From assembly GCA_016758965.1 (NCBI GenBank), contig JAEPRB010000386.1:1-28111 (forward strand): a DNA stretch of 28,111 nt, given 5' to 3'. The DNA comes from Circinella minor (lineage: Eukaryota; Mucoromycota; Mucoromycetes; Mucorales; Lichtheimiaceae). A model generated the notes under the pieces. It was not told the DNA's origin. It saw only the letters and a program-made list of their open reading frames with translations, and did not search any database. Within the stretch, counting starts at the first letter, position 1. Each line of letters opens with the position of its first letter. Made by a program: the position numbers and the translations under genes. Shown here piece by piece: positions 9,349 to 20,177 of the stretch.

Positions 9349-11488
9349 ATGTTAAGTCGACAAGTACGGATTTGGATCATGTTTGGGTTTACTGGTGCCT
9401 TTTTTTTAGCTGAAATCACTGTTGGATATTATGTCAGCTCATTAGCGTTGGTAAATAACAAATAAAATCTCCCATGACAATAAAATAAAAAAAAAAAGAT
9501 ATTCACTCATTTAAATATAATTTGATTATTAAAATAGGTAGCAGATTCTTTTCATATGTTAAATGATATGTTAAGTTTAGGTGTTGCTTTATGGGCTATA
9601 AAGGTAAAAATAAAAAAAAAATTTACTTCTTTATATTACTATTCTTCCTTTTTTTTTTTTTACCAGATCGAAAATTAGAAATAATTATTTTCAGGTACCC
9701 TTGAAAAAAAGATAAATAAATAAATAAATAAAACATCACTTGTAAAAAAAAACATACCCTACAAAAAAAAAAAAAAAAAAAAATTATTATTACGTACGCA
9801 ATGTATAAATATATCACATTTATTAAGTTTTATCTATTTCTTTTTTGTATATATACATATATACATACATTTTTTAGGCAGCTAAACGAAGTAATACAGA
9901 TAATCCAAAATATTCTTATGGTTGGCAACGGGCCGAAATTCTCGGTGCATTAATCAACGCAGTATTTTTACTTGCACTTTGTGTCTTGATTGTTATCGAA
10001 GCTATTCAACGATTTGTTGAACCCGAACCGGTGACAAACCCTCTTCTTGTTTTAATAGTAGGTTGTTGCGGTTTGGCCGGAAGTCTTTTGGGAATGTTCT
10101 TATTTCATGGTAAAAAAGAAACGCATATTATTATTATTTTTTTAATTATACTTAAATAACGAATAGTCATTCACAAGAGAGATCAAAAAAAAAATTTTAA
10201 GATAAATAATTATATAAGAGTATTCATGCCATTTTTTAAACTTTTTTTTTTCTTGTTAATGTTTTAGAACATGGACACGGACATAGTCACGGTGACCATC
10301 ATCATGATAAAGAAAAACAAGAGGATCATCATGAACATGTACATGGTAGTGGAGGTCATTTAAATATGAAAGGGGTAATTTTTTTTTCTTCTTCTTCTTC
10401 TTAGATTTTGTGCATTTATAGATAATTTGAAAGTGAACATTTTTTTTTTCTTTTGTTTGGTATAATACATTAGATATTTCTTCATGTATTAGGTGATGCC
10501 TTAGGTAACCTTGGTGTTATTGCAACAGCACTTATCATTTGGTTAACAGAATGGTCATTTCGATTCTACTTTGATCCGATTATCAGGTACGAAAATAAAT
10601 GTGTTTTTTTTTTTTATTACTATGTTTGATTACATCATGGTGTTTTTGTTTCTACGTAGTTTTTATCTTATTAATATCTTTTTACTATTTTATGTATATG
10701 ACAGTCTTGTGATATCAGCTATCATTTTTGGATCCGCTATTCCTCTTGGTAAGTAAAAGAATTATAAAGTTGCATATATTTTATCTTAAAATTTTAGTTA
10801 TAATACTCATGCCATGCTATGAACCTATATTTATTTCCAATATATTTATATATAGTCAGAACAACATCATATATATTATTGCAGGCAGTCCCAAAAAATA
10901 TTAAAATTGACCAATTAAAGATAGATTTATTACAGGTAATCTTTTACCCTACTATTTAAAATAAGAATCCCTCGAACTTACGCTTTTTTCTTTTTAATAT
11001 ATTAGTTAGAAGGGATATTGGCCATTCATGAATTACATATTTGGCAATTATCTGATACTAAAAATATTGCATCAGTTCATGTATTATTAAAAGAACAATC
11101 AAATTATATGATCGTAGCGACAAATATACGAAAATTATTACATTCATATGACGTTCACTCTATTACTATTCAACCTGAATTCACAAGTCTTACTTCAAGT
11201 AATAAGAATAATAATACTATTAGTAATGGATTTAATGATAGTTTAGAAAGTGGAACAATGATAGAAAAAGCGCAAGAGACAGATACTGAGGTAAATAATA
11301 ACAAACTCTCAAAAAAAAAAAAAGATGTACAAATTATAATGAGACTTAACAAAACTTAATTTTCCATATCCCCAAAATTGTAGTGTGCTACCTTGTGTGA
11401 AAATACTTGCTTTTTACGTTGTACAGATAATGCTTGTGTAGAAAATGCCTGTTGTCCATTACCAAAATCATCAGATACAGACTTATAA
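9349..11488 (+). CDS. Zinc transporter, cation diffusion facilitator family (Zrc1/Cot1/ZnT type)
   Basis: Nine exons (9349-9450, 9538-9603, 9878-10109, 10268-10374, 10474-10586, 10705-10748, 10856-10935, 11006-11290, 11384-11488) give 377 aa. The family exchanges cytosolic Zn2+ for H+, usually into the vacuole or secretory organelles. The HxxxD metal-site motifs are complete: His40/Asp44 in VADSFHMLND (helix 2) and His173/Asp177 in HVLGDALGN (helix 5), the zinc/cadmium pattern. YGWQRAEILGALIN and EAIQRF are family signatures. The helix 4-5 loop is His-rich, with 12 His in residues 135-164. The cytosolic C-terminal domain starts around HELHIWQLS (256-264). The last exon encodes a Cys-rich tail with seven Cys from Cys344 to Cys367. 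Retention of intron 8 (11291-11383) would replace that tail with a short Lys-rich end stopping at 11359. It converges with CBF5. Confidence 0.93.
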
Positions 11489-11637
11489 TAATAATAATAA
11501 TAATAATAATATCCAATTTAAAAATTTGTAGTAAAACATAGTAGTAATAATCATACAAAACCGTAATAAGTAATAATAATAAAATTTCATCTACCCCATG
11601 ATTATAGCTACAATTAGAACTTTATTGATTAAAGTAA

Positions 11638-11670
<33 letters not shown>

Positions 11671-11995
11671 AATGAAAATTGTTTTTATTTGATTTGCTTT
11701 TTTTTTTTTTTAATGAGAGAAACGTTAATATAAAGAAAAAAAAATTGAGAGAGAAAAAAAGAAATAACATGAAAATTACAAAATGAGTTGATAAGAGAGA
11801 GAATGAATGCGTTGTAGATAAGGAGGGGTTATTCACAAAAAATAATAGGCAAATAAAACACCTACAGAGAGAGAGAGAAAGAAAAAATACAATGTATTTT
11901 TCATTTCTTGCTTTAGTTTTGTATATATTTTTTTTATATAATGGTAAGTAGTGAAGAAATCGAACTTATGTACTTTTATTATTTATATAAGGAGT
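11489..11995. other. Convergent 3' intergenic region
   Basis: Lies between the ends of the zinc transporter (+) and CBF5 (-). It contains AAT repeats right after the zinc-transporter stop (11486-11512), long T runs (11639-11662 and 11700-11712), and GA-rich patches (11865-11885). The complement of the TTTATT at 11968 gives an AATAAA for CBF5 polyadenylation. No gene is seen. Confidence 0.65.
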
Positions 11996-13921
11996 TTAAT
12001 CCTTATTCTTCTTCTTCTTTTCCTTCTTTTCTTTCTTTTCTTTCTTGGCCTTCTTGGGTTCAGTAGAAGCAGCACTTTCTTCTGCTGGACGCTTATTGGA
12101 TGAAGAAGATGTGGCACTGGCATCAACAGCTGCTACGGTAGTAGCAGAAATCTTTGGAGCCAAACCAGCAGCAGAAACAGCAGCAGATGCAGGCTTATTG
12201 AATGCAGGTTCCAAAGGCTTGTTTTCTGGGTTATTGTTATAATCAACATAGGCAGACTTCCAAACTTCGGGAGTTTCTTCAGTGACACGACCAAACTTGT
12301 CCAATTTACCCTCAGTAACCAATTTCTTCTTGGCAAGGGCAACGGGACCCAAACCCCAACGACGGGGATAAGTATCACGTTCCATAATGACACGCTTAAC
12401 CTTAGCAACAACACCATGATCACAAGTAGCCATAACAGCAGTAGTCATTTGTGCGTAAGCAAGAGCAATAGCTTCACCCTTGGTGGTCATCAAGACGATT
12501 TCATCATTCAATTCAATACCACTTTCGTAACGAAGTAAACCAGGAATCATCAATTTGGCACCGTAACAAATAGCATTAACGGCACTATCCTTAACAACAA
12601 TACGCTTGTAACCAAGCAACAAAGTTTCAAGAGGACGGACAACACGTCTTAAGTAGGATTCGTCACGGTTGTTATCGTACATCCATTGAGCGTCCATAAC
12701 ATCATGCATAGTAACAATTTCATCCTATATATAATAATAAATTGTTTTTTTTTAAAAAAAAATAATGGATTAGTTGTATGTACTATGTAGTTAAATGGAA
12801 AAAACCCCTATTTTCATAATTTTTTTTATACATATAAAAGATATACTATACATTTTCGGACATAGCACCAGATCGAACACGACGCAATTCTTGCATGTGG
12901 CCACCGACACCCAACAAAAGACCCAAGTGAACACAAAGAGTACGCATATAAGTACCTGCTTCACAACTAGCCCAGAAGACACCCAAATGACGATCATTAT
13001 CAAATTCAATCAATTTGGATTCATGAACAGTACGAACACGAAGTTGACGTTTGACAGCGGAAATAAGAGGAGGACGTTGGAAAAGAGCACCTGTCAAAGT
13101 TTCAATGGCCTATAACAAATTAATTTTTGATTTAGTTTTTTTTTTTTTTTTCGAGTTATACAAACCTGTTACCCAAAAAAATACAAAAGAAAAAAAAAGT
13201 GTATTTCTTTTTTTTTTTTTTTACCTGAACTAATTTCTTTTCACCGTCAATAGCATCATGTAAACGTAAAAGACAAACGTATTCTTTACCAGCACCTTGT
13301 TGAGACTTGACCAAACGAGTAGCACGATCAATACAAACAATCAAACAACCAGTAACCTTAGGATCCAAAGTACCACTATGACCGGTTTTTTCAACGCGTA
13401 AAATTCGTCGTACCCAAGCAACAACTTCGTGAGAAGAAGGGTTGGCAGGCTAAATAAAAGAAATTTTTTTAGTATATATAGACAATTTTCTTTTCTTCTT
13501 TTACTTTTTTTTTTTTTTTTTTGGTAGTTATTATTGATTGGAAAAAGAAAAAAAAAAGGTGACATGTTTTTTTTCTCTTTCAATCAATAAAAAAAAAATC
13601 TTCAAGTAATATATTATATACCTTATCCAAGTTGATTACACCATAACGGACATAGTCATTCAAGGGTCGCTTCAAAGGAGAACAACCACTTGGAATGGGT
13701 GTATAATGACCAGTACGGACATTAAGTTGATCGTAGTTCTATTATCAATATATAAAAAAATAAAAAATAAAAAGAATAAATGGATTGGATCTATCTAATG
13801 TTTTTTTTTTCATATGTAACACATAATATATAGACGATTCAAAATATACCTTCAACAAAAGAGGCCATTTAGAAGTATCCACTGGGGGTGCAGCAGCAGT
13901 AGGTTTAATGCTGTCCGTCAT
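11996..13921 (-). CDS. CBF5: CBF5/dyskerin, H/ACA snoRNP pseudouridine synthase
   Basis: Five exons read downward (13921-13850, 13738-13622, 13449-13225, 13109-12852, 12724-11996) give 466 aa. The protein is the catalytic subunit of nucleolar H/ACA RNPs, with Nop10, Nhp2 and Gar1. It converts uridine to pseudouridine in rRNA and snRNA and supports rRNA processing. The N-terminal dyskerin-like segment has [10 protein letters not shown]. The TruB-type catalytic motif [14 protein letters not shown] contains the presumed nucleophile Asp92. Further signatures are [32 protein letters not shown] and [17 protein letters not shown] domain follows at about 265-345 ([35 protein letters not shown]). The tail is Ala/Ser-rich and then KKE-rich, as in yeast Cbf5 and dyskerin, and likely serves nucleolar localisation. 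Introns of 111-172 nt show no obvious snoRNA. The ATG matches the yeast start region. Confidence 0.97.
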
Positions 13922-14297
13922 GTTATTTTTTTATATTTTATGTGTGTTAAAGAAAAAAAAAAAAAAAAGCGGATTTGAACTTTTCCCTCTTCTTTTTTTT
14001 TTTTTTTCTAAGCGGAATAAAGCATGTCAAAAAATTATAATGGTCCATAAAAAAAAAAAAAAATAAGCCACCAATAATTTTGGCTGTCAACTCAAATAAA
14101 AAAAAAAAAAGGTAATCGGTTTTTCGGTCACTAATATTTCATATAGGATTATAAAAAGGTTTGCCACATTTTTCTTTTTTTTTTATATAGTTTATATATA
14201 TATATATATATATTAAAAGATAAATAAAATTATTTGAGTTGTGTGTGTGTGTGTGTGTGTGTTGTGTTATGGGGTATCAAAAATGGGACAATCATTT

Positions 14298-14334
<37 letters not shown>

Positions 14335-14473
14335 ATATGTGCATGTGTTGTTGTTTAAATGTGTGTAAGGGAGAGCATGTATATATGTATGGATGTTGTA
14401 AATGCTATTCTATAATGTTGGTATATCCTTTAACTACAAATTTTGTACATGAAGATGAAGAAGAATATATAAT
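13922..14473. other. CBF5 promoter and downstream region of the PPR gene
   Basis: Holds the upstream region of CBF5 (minus strand) and the 3' end of the PPR gene. It contains several long A and T runs, a GT microsatellite (14241-14262), and TA repeats (14190-14212 and 14300-14328). No gene is supported. The ORF at 14241-14540 is encoded by these repeats and overlaps the PPR gene end. Confidence 0.65.
14241..14328. repeat. (GT)n and (TA)n microsatellites
   Basis: A run of 11 GT units (14241-14262) and a run of about 14 TA units (14300-14328), separated by ordinary AT-rich sequence. They are potential Z-DNA and cruciform formers but most likely simple polymorphic repeats. Confidence 0.9.
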
Positions 14474-16309
14474 TTATTGCTGCTCTTCCTCTTGTTTCCT
14501 CCTTAATGCAATACCTTGTTCATATTTTAATGTAGTATAAACTACTGGTTTCACTTTATCACTTGCAATATCTTCCATAATGGATAATAATTGTTCAGCT
14601 GCATCCAAATCACGTCTAGCACCACATCCTTTAATAATAGCACATACAGATCGACTGTTAGGCCAATAATCATTTGCCAATAAATCATACATAAGGGAAA
14701 ATGCCGATAATAATTGCTGTTTACGTGCAAATGCTTCAATTGTATCAAACACACGACCTTGTATCCTTCGACTGATCCTTTGTTGTGATTGTCCATTATC
14801 ATGATTGTAACGTAAATCCCAATACAGTTGTTCTGCTTCTGAAAGTACTTGTCGTTCAATGTAAAAATTAAATAATTTCTCGACAATAGCATCCGGTACA
14901 TTCTTGTTTAATTTGCTACTGACTCGAAATAATTGTCGTAATGTCTTGATCCTTAATTCATCATCTACTTCCATCTGATCATCATGTTTTGTATATGCCA
15001 ATAAAAACGTATTATATATTGATTCATCAATAACGATACCGTCCTGCAGCATCAACTGAAAAGTTTGAATAGCAGCATCCATACACATTGGCTTGGTATT
15101 TAAATAAGCACGTATCAATGAATGATATGTTGTATTTAATCCCATCACCATCTTTTGTTGTTGTCGAAAAAGATTCAAAATTTCATTGGCGTTATCCACA
15201 TTTCCAACACGCGCAAAAGTGACCATGGCTTTATTCCATATATCCATATCAAATTCCAATCCAACATTCACACCTTTACGTAATACTGTATATAATCCAG
15301 GATGTGCATGATTGGATAATATATGAACTAGTTTCAATAATTGAGCTTGTTTTCTTTTGATTTGAAATTCTCTTGTTTTTCCGTCCAATGCCATCATTTC
15401 ATCTACCCAAATTTGTATACGCTCTCTACTTGATCCATGTTGTGCTTCAATCATTAATAATTGCATATAGGTTTTAATTGTTGGATGAACCCCTCGTCGT
15501 CGCATATCGTCTACTAGATAATCTATAATATGTCGTCGACGTTTGTTGTGAAAATATTTTGCGTGTTCTCTAAAAAAATGATGATAGGTTTCCAATGTAG
15601 GCGTTTTTCCTGAATTATACATGTCATTGAGAATACGATGTGCACGTCCAGTCTTGTTATGACGAATATTAGCAAAAATGACCCATTCCATATCCTCCAC
15701 CCGTAATAACATTAAATCCGGGTGTAAGAACCGCTTGTGCAACGTGTCCATCATATCCATAGTACCCTTCTGTGCAATTAGACGAAATAACGCGGTAACG
15801 AGAGGTGGAAATACAATAGGTGGTGGTGTTGATTCTTTTGTTGCTGACGTTGATGCTTGTTGTTGAAGTTCTAGATCGCGTTGTAAAAATAGTTTCCAAA
15901 TCGTGTCAAGATCTTTTTGAGTTGCGTTCTCAAGTTTGAGTGTGGACAATCGTTCTTTTAACGGGTCATTACATTGTCGTCTATCGGTTTTTGAACCATT
16001 GTTTCGTTTATTATAACGACGACTTGGCGTTGTTGTTGCTGTTGTTGCTGTTGTCATATTATTACTCGTTACAGTACGTGTACTGACATGATCTTGTGCT
16101 GGAGCAAGTACCTGAACTGTTGCTGCTGAAGAAACAAAATGGGATCGCGCCAATGCACAATAAAAAATAAATGGTTTATGATTATATATATTGTTGAAAT
16201 TTCGACATGACCTTGGACGATCGAATAACCATGGTGTAATTCGAGTTCCGTGTTTTCGCCATAGTGCACGAGTGATATGTTTACTACCAGAGCTTGACAT
16301 GAAGGGCAA
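14474..16309 (-). CDS. Pentatricopeptide repeat (PPR) protein, probably mitochondrial
   Basis: One uninterrupted exon encodes 611 aa. PPR proteins bind organellar RNA and control its processing, stability or translation. Residues 1-60 are rich in Arg, Ser and Lys and nearly free of acidic residues, as in a mitochondrial presequence. A Thr/Asn-rich linker follows (about 75-115). Helical repeats resembling PPRs appear at about 205-300 (GRAHRILNDMYNSGKTPTLETYHHF, then VHPTIKTYMQLLMIEA), 355-440 (IWNKAMVTFARVGNVDNANEILNLF, then TYHSLIRAYL and YNTFLLAYT) and 515-600 (VFDTIEAFARKQQLLSAFSLM, then VCAIIKGCGARRDLDAAEQLL). The C-terminus is KQEEEQQ. A second in-frame Met at residue 4 could also be the start. 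It does not match a fungal PPR protein that I can name, and the repeats are degenerate. The absence of introns contrasts with CBF5 next door. Confidence 0.82.
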   Translation of the reverse strand: MPFMSSSGSKHITRALWRKHGTRITPWLFDRPRSCRNFNNIYNHKPFIFYCALARSHFVSSAATVQVLAPAQDHVSTRTVTSNNMTTATTATTTPSRRYNKRNNGSKTDRRQCNDPLKERLSTLKLENATQKDLDTIWKLFLQRDLELQQQASTSATKESTPPPIVFPPLVTALFRLIAQKGTMDMMDTLHKRFLHPDLMLLRVEDMEWVIFANIRHNKTGRAHRILNDMYNSGKTPTLETYHHFFREHAKYFHNKRRRHIIDYLVDDMRRRGVHPTIKTYMQLLMIEAQHGSSRERIQIWVDEMMALDGKTREFQIKRKQAQLLKLVHILSNHAHPGLYTVLRKGVNVGLEFDMDIWNKAMVTFARVGNVDNANEILNLFRQQQKMVMGLNTTYHSLIRAYLNTKPMCMDAAIQTFQLMLQDGIVIDESIYNTFLLAYTKHDDQMEVDDELRIKTLRQLFRVSSKLNKNVPDAIVEKLFNFYIERQVLSEAEQLYWDLRYNHDNGQSQQRISRRIQGRVFDTIEAFARKQQLLSAFSLMYDLLANDYWPNSRSVCAIIKGCGARRDLDAAEQLLSIMEDIASDKVKPVVYTTLKYEQGIALRRKQEEEQQ

Positions 16310-17230
16310 AGGAAAAATAAATAAAAAAAAAAGTTAAATAGAGGAGAGGAGGAGGGGGGGGTATATGGTACGTAATGGTTTTTTTATTTTATTTTTTGTA
16401 AAAGATTGTATTCGTTTTTGATTTCTTTTTTAGAACAAAGAGGATTGGGGTGTTGTTGTTATTATTATTTTTGTCGGAAATGCTTTTCCCCTTCTTCTTT
16501 ATTATTTTTTACCCCCCCAAAACTTCGTTTTTAAACTGGATAAAGCGCGTTTAAAATCGAGATAATTATTTTTTGTTAGAAACGCGGAAAATGAAAAAAA
16601 AAATCGCAGTCATGTAGACATATATTAAGCAAGCCAAAAAAAAAAATGTGTCACTAAAATCACGGGTTACATATATATAGGGGGATCCCCATTATAGGAT
16701 TATTTGTAACCATGGGCAGAAAGGTGGGTGGTTCATTTTTTTTTTTTGAACTTTCTTGACCACAATTGATTTTTTTTTTTTACTATTATATGTGTATTCA
16801 TTATCAATCTTTAAAGAAAGACAAATAAAATTGTTACATTATTATTCATTGATTGAAACCAGCCTTTTTGTATATATTTTCAAAGATACATTAACACCAT
16901 GTATTGGGTTGGGTCATATTGTTTTATTGGTTATTATCATTTTTCATGCTCATTCATTAAAACACACACACACTTTCTCTCACTTAATAATGATTATATT
17001 GATTATTCTCATTGACACACATTTAACCCATTGATATAGCATAATAATACTCCCAACGATATATCTACATCAAACCGATATTCTTCATATAAATATCATC
17101 ACATAACTCACAATTTTTTTTTCTTTTTTACAAATACACTCACGTACTTTATTTTTATTGATAAAACTTTACTGTTCTCGTTCTGTTTATCAATCTAATT
17201 ACTCCTTTTTTTTAATTTTTTTTTATTACT
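16310..17230. other. Divergent promoter between the PPR gene and the eIF4G-like gene
   Basis: About 920 bp. It contains a G-rich patch (16341-16361), the palindrome GGGGATCCCC at 16681-16690, T runs near 16738 and 16769, CA/TC-rich DNA (16960-16985), and a TATAAATA at 17088-17095 for the eIF4G-like gene. The ORF at 16756-17034 is a leucine- and isoleucine-rich translation of AT-rich DNA with no family resemblance. Confidence 0.6.
17088..17095 (+). promoter_or_regulatory. TATA-like element of the eIF4G-like gene
   Basis: TATAAATA about 135 bp upstream of the ATG at 17231. The leader between them is pyrimidine-rich and carries CA-rich and T-rich stretches. Confidence 0.4.
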
Positions 17231-20177
17231 ATGTTGTATAAAGCACTAAATAACCTTTCTCCTTATGCCAATACTTTTAAACCTGCTGTTGCTACCTCAT
17301 TTGTTCATAACAGTAACATAGTTTTTCTTTCACAACAATATCAAAATAACGCATCCCCTTATCATCATCAATTGAACATATCTATTACCAAAAATACTAC
17401 TGTGAATCAATCTCATTATAAAAAAAACAACAAGAAACGTCATCAAAAAAAGAAACATCGTTACAGCCACTATCTGCAACAACACAAAAATTATTACTAT
17501 AATTCGAATGGTCCAATTCATCATTATAATCCAAATATCAATTATCAAGTTTCTCATGCAATTTTACAATCATTACATGCCAGTAGTAATGGTATAAAAA
17601 CAATTCCTGAATGGGAACACTGTTGGCTACAAAATGGATATATTCTTCCTCCACCTCCTGCTAATAATAAAATTTCAATGGTACGTAAATACTATTATAC
17701 ATACAGATATAGGCTTATTATTTTATTTTACAGTAAAGTTTTGAATACGTAATAATATATAAATAACTGTCTATATAATTTATTTACAGCTTGCTCCTGA
17801 TAAATTTACGTATTGGCATTATTTTTGGCAATTAATTCATCAACAACAGCAGAAAAAACAATATTATCAAAAACAAGTTCCTTATAGAATAACACCAGCA
17901 CCAGTCATAGCACCATCAATCTATTGTCTGCTTCCTCCACCACCGCCGCCGCCACCTCACACCGTACCATTATCACCAAATATGCATTATCCACCTCTAT
18001 CTTCTCCATTAAATATGACTGTCTCCCAGCAACAACAACAGTTTGATTTTGTGTCCAGATTTAATCAATTACCACAATGTAATAGTCGATCTATTTCTAT
18101 TATTAATCCAAACACGCGTGAACAAGTTACAGCTGATCCAATTATCGTTAAGCCTGTCCCTGTTACTATCAAAATTAAAAAACCACCCATAGTAGAAAAA
18201 GAACAGTACACTACTATAATTGAACTTAAGAATATGGATCATGATAAAAAATCATATTTTCCAGCTTCTACCAAGAATACTACTCCATCTATTTCAGCAG
18301 CAACTACATTCATTAATAAAAAGGAACAAATACAACGACACATCTGCACTACCATGATTGGTGTTAACAGCAGTGTCAATAATAAAGACAAACTGGGTGA
18401 ACCCATTGTCGAAAATATAATGAATAATGAACAACAGCAGTCGACTGTTACTACGACTATTGTTCCTCCTAGTAGCAATAATGAAGATGACGTATCAAAT
18501 ACAATGAATAACATCAATACATTAACAATCACCAAAGAAACCACAAAGCTTATTGAACCAGATGGCACAAGCAGTGATGAAACCGAAGAAGAATGTAGTG
18601 ATGAATATGACGATAATGTGACTATAGCATCTACCGTATCAACATCCGACAATAAAGAACAATTCGATAATAATGAAATTTCAGAAACAAAACAAAGAAT
18701 TCAATACTCTCGTGAGTTTTTATTACAATTACGTTATTCTTCTACTCAAGCACCTATCAATGATCTTTCAGCAATTCAACCAGCAACTCTACCCGTTCTA
18801 GCACCTATGAATACATCAACGCCAAAACGTAAAAGCAATAGCAGTTTTATTTTTAATAAAGATTATATTAAAAATAACTATTCTGTGGATACTACTACAC
18901 AACAACAACAACAATCAGCATTATTCACCATGAATATTCATAATAAGAAAAATAATTATCCGCCATGGTGCTTTAGTTATAATAATAATGAACAAAACAA
19001 TAAATCTTTTCAACAAGATAAAACAAGATCTCGAACAACATCATTACCAAAGTCACCCAAACAGTGGATTCCATCTCATAAATTACGTGAGAAGCCATTA
19101 CAACATGAAAAGAATACTCAAAATAAAAACACGGTCAAAAACCAATACGTGTTATCAAAATCATCAAATCGTTGGATCTCGCCAAGCAAATTACATGAAA
19201 AAAGACGTGTAGAACAAAACATGAACCAAGAAAAGAAATTTACTACTAGTACTTTTGCTAATGAAGTGTTACCAAAATCAACACATCGTTGGGTACCTTC
19301 TAGAGAAATGCGTGAAAATGACAACCAAGGGATCACCCAACAACAACAACAAGAAAAAAAGGATAAAGTTGAACAAGTTGAAAAAAAAGTAGAATTACTT
19401 TCAACAAAAGAAATTGAACCAAAAATCAAAGGTCTTTTAAACAAACTTTCATCTGTCAATTTTGATTCTATTTCTGAACAAATTTGGAATTATGCCAAAG
19501 GATCTTCTGATCATCTCAAAACGGTAGTACGTATGCTATTTGACAAAGCATGTGATGAATCTCACTTTGCTACCCAATGGGCTAAATTATGCAAAAAAAT
19601 TCAAGACATTCTTTCAACAAGCGCATCTTTTGATACTCTTATTCAAGACGATACCATAAAAGATAAACAAGGTCATCCTGCATCAGGTGTTTATCTCTAC
19701 CGTTGTTATTTGTTAAATCGTTGTCAAGAACAGTTTGAAATGGAGGGTGGTTGGTGGTCTAATAATCATTCACAACAAATCTCTTTAAAAGATGTTAAAA
19801 TGTTATCCGATGAATATTATATTGCCATGAAACAAAAACGTCAAGGACTCGGTCTAGTAGTATTCATTGGTGAACTTTATAAACAAGAGATGTTGACAAG
19901 TAAAACAGTCAGCCATTGTTTAACAAAGCTCTTGGAAAATAAAGAATATGTTGGAGATGAAGAAGTTGAAACTGTATGTAAGCTATTATCAACCATTGGT
20001 GAATCGTTTGATCAAGTTATTCAAACCAAGTTCTGGATGAATCATTATTTACAAGATATGGAAAAAATGATTAGAACGAATAAAAAGTTGAGTACCCGAG
20101 TTAAATTTAAAGTGATGGATGTCATTGATTTACGTAAAAATCAATGGATTGTAAAGGAAAAAAAAGTGAAACTCTGA
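17231..20177 (+). CDS. eIF4G-like translation initiation factor with PAM2, eIF4E-binding motif and MIF4G domain
   Basis: Two exons (17231-17680, 17790-20177; intron GTACGT...TACAG) give 945 aa. eIF4G is the cytoplasmic scaffold that joins cap-bound eIF4E, eIF4A and poly(A)-binding protein. Visible parts: LSPYANTFKP (residues 9-18) fits the PAM2 motif for the PABP MLLE domain; a Lys/His/Tyr-rich basic stretch (about 60-90); proline runs; Gln/Asn-rich disorder; an acidic patch (about 410-425); YSREFLL (456-462), an exact YxxxxLphi eIF4E-binding site very like that of animal eIF4G; three RW[IV]-type repeats (about 570-660); and a MIF4G domain from about 690 to 925 (KIKGLLNKLSSVNFDSIS, LFDKACDESHFATQWAKLC, LLNRCQEQFE). 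The protein ends soon after MIF4G with no MA3 domain, as in yeast eIF4G. It may be a paralogue of the main eIF4G. The first ATG after the TATA element was used. Confidence 0.85.

Noticed and set aside
11047..11056. TTATCTGAT (complement of ATCAGATAA) in the zinc transporter
   Set aside because: It lies inside coding sequence for QLSD in a conserved protein segment and is not promoter DNA; treated as the chance match.
12725..13849. Intronic snoRNAs in CBF5
   Set aside because: Dyskerin genes host snoRNAs in some animals, but these introns are 111-172 nt and AT-rich, and I saw no convincing C/D box pair or H/ACA fold.
14241..14540. Cysteine- and valine-rich ORF on the + strand
   Set aside because: Encoded by GT and TA microsatellites and by the antisense of the PPR gene end.
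16681..16690. GGGGATCCCC palindrome as a regulatory site
   Set aside because: A striking GC palindrome in AT-rich DNA, but a single short copy with no second occurrence or known matching regulator.
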